From assembly GCF_036964665.1 (NCBI RefSeq), contig NZ_JBAMDA010000001.1, forward strand, positions 186,001-250,000: a DNA stretch of 64,000 bases, written 5' to 3'. The number at the start of each line of letters is the position of its first letter. Position 1 is the stretch's first letter. Source of the DNA: Nitrobacter sp. NHB1 (GTDB taxonomy: Bacteria > Pseudomonadota > Alphaproteobacteria > Rhizobiales > Xanthobacteraceae). A program made the position numbers and the translations under genes. Below are positions 61,878-64,000 of the stretch, in pieces. The notes below the pieces were generated by a model that saw only the letters and a list, made by a program, of their open reading frames with translations, searched no databases and was not told where the DNA came from.

Positions 61878-63200
61878 GTGAAATTCTTTCGAGCCGGTGC
61901 TATCTATGCGGGTGCCAACGTGGCGTCCGCGGCGGTGCCGTTTCTGCTTTTGCCGCTGCTGACGCGGGTGCTTGCTCCCGCCGAATACGGGCACATTATC
62001 GCGTTTTCGCTACTGGTGACGTTTTGCACGCCATTTGCGGGACTGGGTATGCATTCCGCGGTAGGCGTCGCCTGGTTCACGATACCGCGCGCCGAAATAC
62101 CGGCTTACAACGGTACGGCTCTGGCCCTCGCCATCGGCACCACGCTGCTGGTGGCGCTGCTGGTTGCCCTCGTTGTCACGACGGTGCCTTCACTGGTTGC
62201 CGACCTTCCCGCGCCGTGGGCGTCCGCGGCGGCATTGACCGCCGGCGCGAATGTTATTTTGCAATGCCGTCTGGTGCTTTGGCAGAGTCAGCAGCGGCCG
62301 TTCAGAAATGCGATTCTGCAGGTGACGGCGAGCGTGTTGAACGTTGGTTTGTCGTTGATTGCGGTTCTCTGGCTTGGGTGGGGAGCTGGCGGCCGCAACG
62401 CGGGGATTGCGTTGTCCGCCGTTGCGATGGCGTCCGTGTCGCTCACTATATTCACGCTATCGCGCGATGCCGTCTGGTCGATCCGTGCCGATGATTTGAA
62501 ACACCAGATCGGCTACGGGCTACCGCTGGTTCCCCACGTGCTCGCCGGCGTTCTGCTCGCAACCATCGACAGATGGATGGTCTCGACTCAACTCGGCCCG
62601 AAGGTGCTTGGCATTTACGGCGCCGGCGCCCAGCTGGGAATGGTGATGGCCATTCTCGCCGATGCTTTTGTCAAAGCCTATAACCCCTGGCTTTACGCAA
62701 AATTGGGATCGGGTAGCACGAGCGACAGGCTTCGTGTCGTGGGAGCGATTTATGTCGCCGCGCCAGCCTTTTTGTGCCTGGCGATTGTGATCAATCTTGG
62801 CTTGCACTGGACCAGTGGTCTTTTGCTTGGTGCGCGCTATGCGGAAGCTGTGCAGATGCTTCCCTGGTTTGTGCTCGGCGGCGCCTTCAGCGGCGTCTAC
62901 TTCTGCACCTCCAGCATCTACTTCTTTCGAGGGCGGACAGGCTTATTGGCATCGTCCACGGTGAGCGCGGCGACAATAGGCTCCGTGGTGGTCTGGGGAC
63001 TCGTCTCTAGCCTTGGCATGCAGGGGGCGGCGATGGGATATGCCGCCACACAAGGCATTCTTGCCGTATTCGCAACCGTCATCGCGATCAAGAGTTTTGA
63101 TTTGCCTTGGTTCGAAGTCCGCCGCGCGGTGGGTGCGTTATTGCATGATGCCACCGTTCCAAACTCTCTTGAATCTTCCAACTTTCAGGATCGCTTCTGA
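61878..63200 (+). CDS. Wzx-like oligosaccharide flippase
   Basis: A 440-residue polytopic membrane protein with about 12 helices. The N-terminal FFRAGAIYAGANVASAAVPF then LLLPLLTRVLAPAEYGHIIA matches the polysaccharide biosynthesis/MATE-like flippases of O-antigen loci. It should move undecaprenyl-diphosphate-linked repeat units to the periplasm for polymerisation and ligation. GTG start, 18 bases after the HisH-like gene. The last 20 residues are soluble. Confidence 0.87.
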   Translation: MKFFRAGAIYAGANVASAAVPFLLLPLLTRVLAPAEYGHIIAFSLLVTFCTPFAGLGMHSAVGVAWFTIPRAEIPAYNGTALALAIGTTLLVALLVALVVTTVPSLVADLPAPWASAAALTAGANVILQCRLVLWQSQQRPFRNAILQVTASVLNVGLSLIAVLWLGWGAGGRNAGIALSAVAMASVSLTIFTLSRDAVWSIRADDLKHQIGYGLPLVPHVLAGVLLATIDRWMVSTQLGPKVLGIYGAGAQLGMVMAILADAFVKAYNPWLYAKLGSGSTSDRLRVVGAIYVAAPAFLCLAIVINLGLHWTSGLLLGARYAEAVQMLPWFVLGGAFSGVYFCTSSIYFFRGRTGLLASSTVSAATIGSVVVWGLVSSLGMQGAAMGYAATQGILAVFATVIAIKSFDLPWFEVRRAVGALLHDATVPNSLESSNFQDRF

Positions 63201-63201
63201 T

Positions 63202-64000
63202 ATGACAACGAACTCTTCCGCTCCCGCGGGTTTGCGGGCGGCTGTTATCGGCCTTGGCCGCATGGGAATGCGGCACATCGAGGCTATCACGGGTATTGGA
63301 ATGACGGTTTGCGGCGTGTCCGATATCGCGGAGCAGGCCCGCGCCACCGCATGCGAAACCTGGAAGCTCGATTCGTCTGCAAGCTTCGCCGACGGAGTTG
63401 AAATGCTCCGGAGCGTCCGTCCGGATGCTCTCGTGGTAGCGACAACGGCACCATCGCACGCTCCGCTTGTCGTGGCCGCGGCCGAAGCCGGGGTGCGTTT
63501 CATCCTGTGCGAGAAGCCGATGGCGACCTCGCTCGCCGAGGCACGGGAGATGATGAACGCGTGCAACCGTTCAGGAACCGTTCTGGCGATCAATCACCAG
63601 ATGCGCTTCATGGAGCAATACACGCGGGTAAAAGCCTTGATCGGGTCTGAGCAACTCGGGCCGCTTGCCAGCGTCGTGGTTGCGGCCTCGAATTTTGGAT
63701 TGGCGATGAATGCCAGTCACTATTTCGAGATGTTCCGGTATGTCAGCGGCGTTTCCGTTCAATCGGTCAGCGCCTGGTTCGAAGACGCCAAACTTGCCAA
63801 TCCGCGCGGCGCGCAATTCGAAGACAGATCGGGCCGCATTCTCGCCCACAGCGAGGGTCCATCATTGTATCTCGATTTTTCTGTCAACGCCGGCAACGGT
63901 ATCAATGTCGTTTACATCTGCCGCTACGGCCAGATCGTGGTGGACGAATTGAACGGCACCATGCGCGTGGTTGCCCGAAAGAGCGAATTCCGCGATCTTC
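63202..64000 (+). CDS. Gfo/Idh/MocA-family oxidoreductase, truncated by window end
   Basis: 266 codons are visible and the gene runs off the right edge. The N-terminal NAD(P)-binding motif AVIGLGRMGMRHIEAI (about residues 14-29) and the family motif RFILCEKPMATSLAEAREMM are clear; the substrate half begins after AINHQMRFMEQYTRVKALIG. It probably oxidises or reduces a sugar or sugar nucleotide for the nonulosonic acid or O-antigen pathway, but the substrate is unknown. The ATG at 63202 lies one base after the flippase stop. Confidence 0.87.
   Translation, partial: MTTNSSAPAGLRAAVIGLGRMGMRHIEAITGIGMTVCGVSDIAEQARATACETWKLDSSASFADGVEMLRSVRPDALVVATTAPSHAPLVVAAAEAGVRFILCEKPMATSLAEAREMMNACNRSGTVLAINHQMRFMEQYTRVKALIGSEQLGPLASVVVAASNFGLAMNASHYFEMFRYVSGVSVQSVSAWFEDAKLANPRGAQFEDRSGRILAHSEGPSLYLDFSVNAGNGINVVYICRYGQIVVDELNGTMRVVARKSEFRDL

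Noticed and set aside
1-64000. tRNA, rRNA and CRISPR arrays
   Set aside because: I looked for cloverleaf-like patterns, rRNA signature sequences and regularly spaced direct repeats and saw none; the only short tandem repeat is at 21270-21308. A covariance-model search would be needed to exclude small RNAs.

Overview
The window is G+C-rich, densely coded DNA from an alphaproteobacterium, most likely a member of the Bradyrhizobium/Rhodopseudomonas/Afipia/Nitrobacter family. This rests on gene content (NadQ with nadABC, a stand-alone bioFDA run, an NnrR-like Crp/Fnr regulator, a Liv-type transporter with a fused permease-ATPase, serine-glyoxylate aminotransferase) and on the IS types. The genus is inferred; no rRNA or tRNA gene was seen.

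Bases 1-31,300 are mostly chromosomal backbone. They hold the end of a YhaN-like ATPase, a minus-strand run of secreted or membrane proteins (two LprI-plus-propeller paralogues around a DUF4424 protein), an AraC regulator, relics of an IS630 transposase and a FixJ-type regulator, the nadQ-nadA-nadB-nadC operon with its promoter and operator, bioF-bioD-bioA, a divergent membrane protein/NnrR-like pair sharing a TTGCG-N4-CGCAA box, a four-gene Liv-type ABC importer, small conserved genes, sgaA, and a wrecked CaiB/BaiF CoA-transferase gene.

Bases 30,000-43,150 start a surface-polysaccharide locus: an O-antigen ligase, a DltA-like adenylating enzyme with its carrier protein, a formyltransferase and a GNAT enzyme, GDP-mannose 4,6-dehydratase, and an opposing block with a perosamine-synthase-like aminotransferase, two methyltransferases and a glycosyltransferase. 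Two polytopic membrane proteins follow. Together they suggest an O-antigen containing a 4-amino-sugar with an aminoacyl-type substituent (inference).

Bases 43,159-50,700 are an inserted island. A truncated IS66, a truncated IS110, a frameshifted IS701 with intact ends and an IS5-type element surround a lower-G+C pair: an ABC exporter and a putative glycosyltransferase, the latter preceded by a decayed copy of its own 5' end. The 3' end of the membrane protein gene left of the island (42,912-43,158) recurs on its right (50,701-50,881) with a 66-base deletion.

Bases 50,900-64,000 are a tightly overlapping operon. It opens with a winged-helix regulator whose start region carries two 15-base palindromes and a NusG/RfaH-like elongation factor. 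A strong hairpin and a 12-base match to the E. coli ops element come next, then a nonulosonic (legionaminic) acid pathway (LegB, LegC, LegG, LegI, NeuD/LegH-like, PtmE-like, LegF-like), an amidotransferase with HisF/HisH paralogues for amidino formation, a Wzx flippase and a Gfo/Idh/MocA oxidoreductase cut by the window end. The hairpin-ops leader beside an RfaH-like gene is the most striking find.
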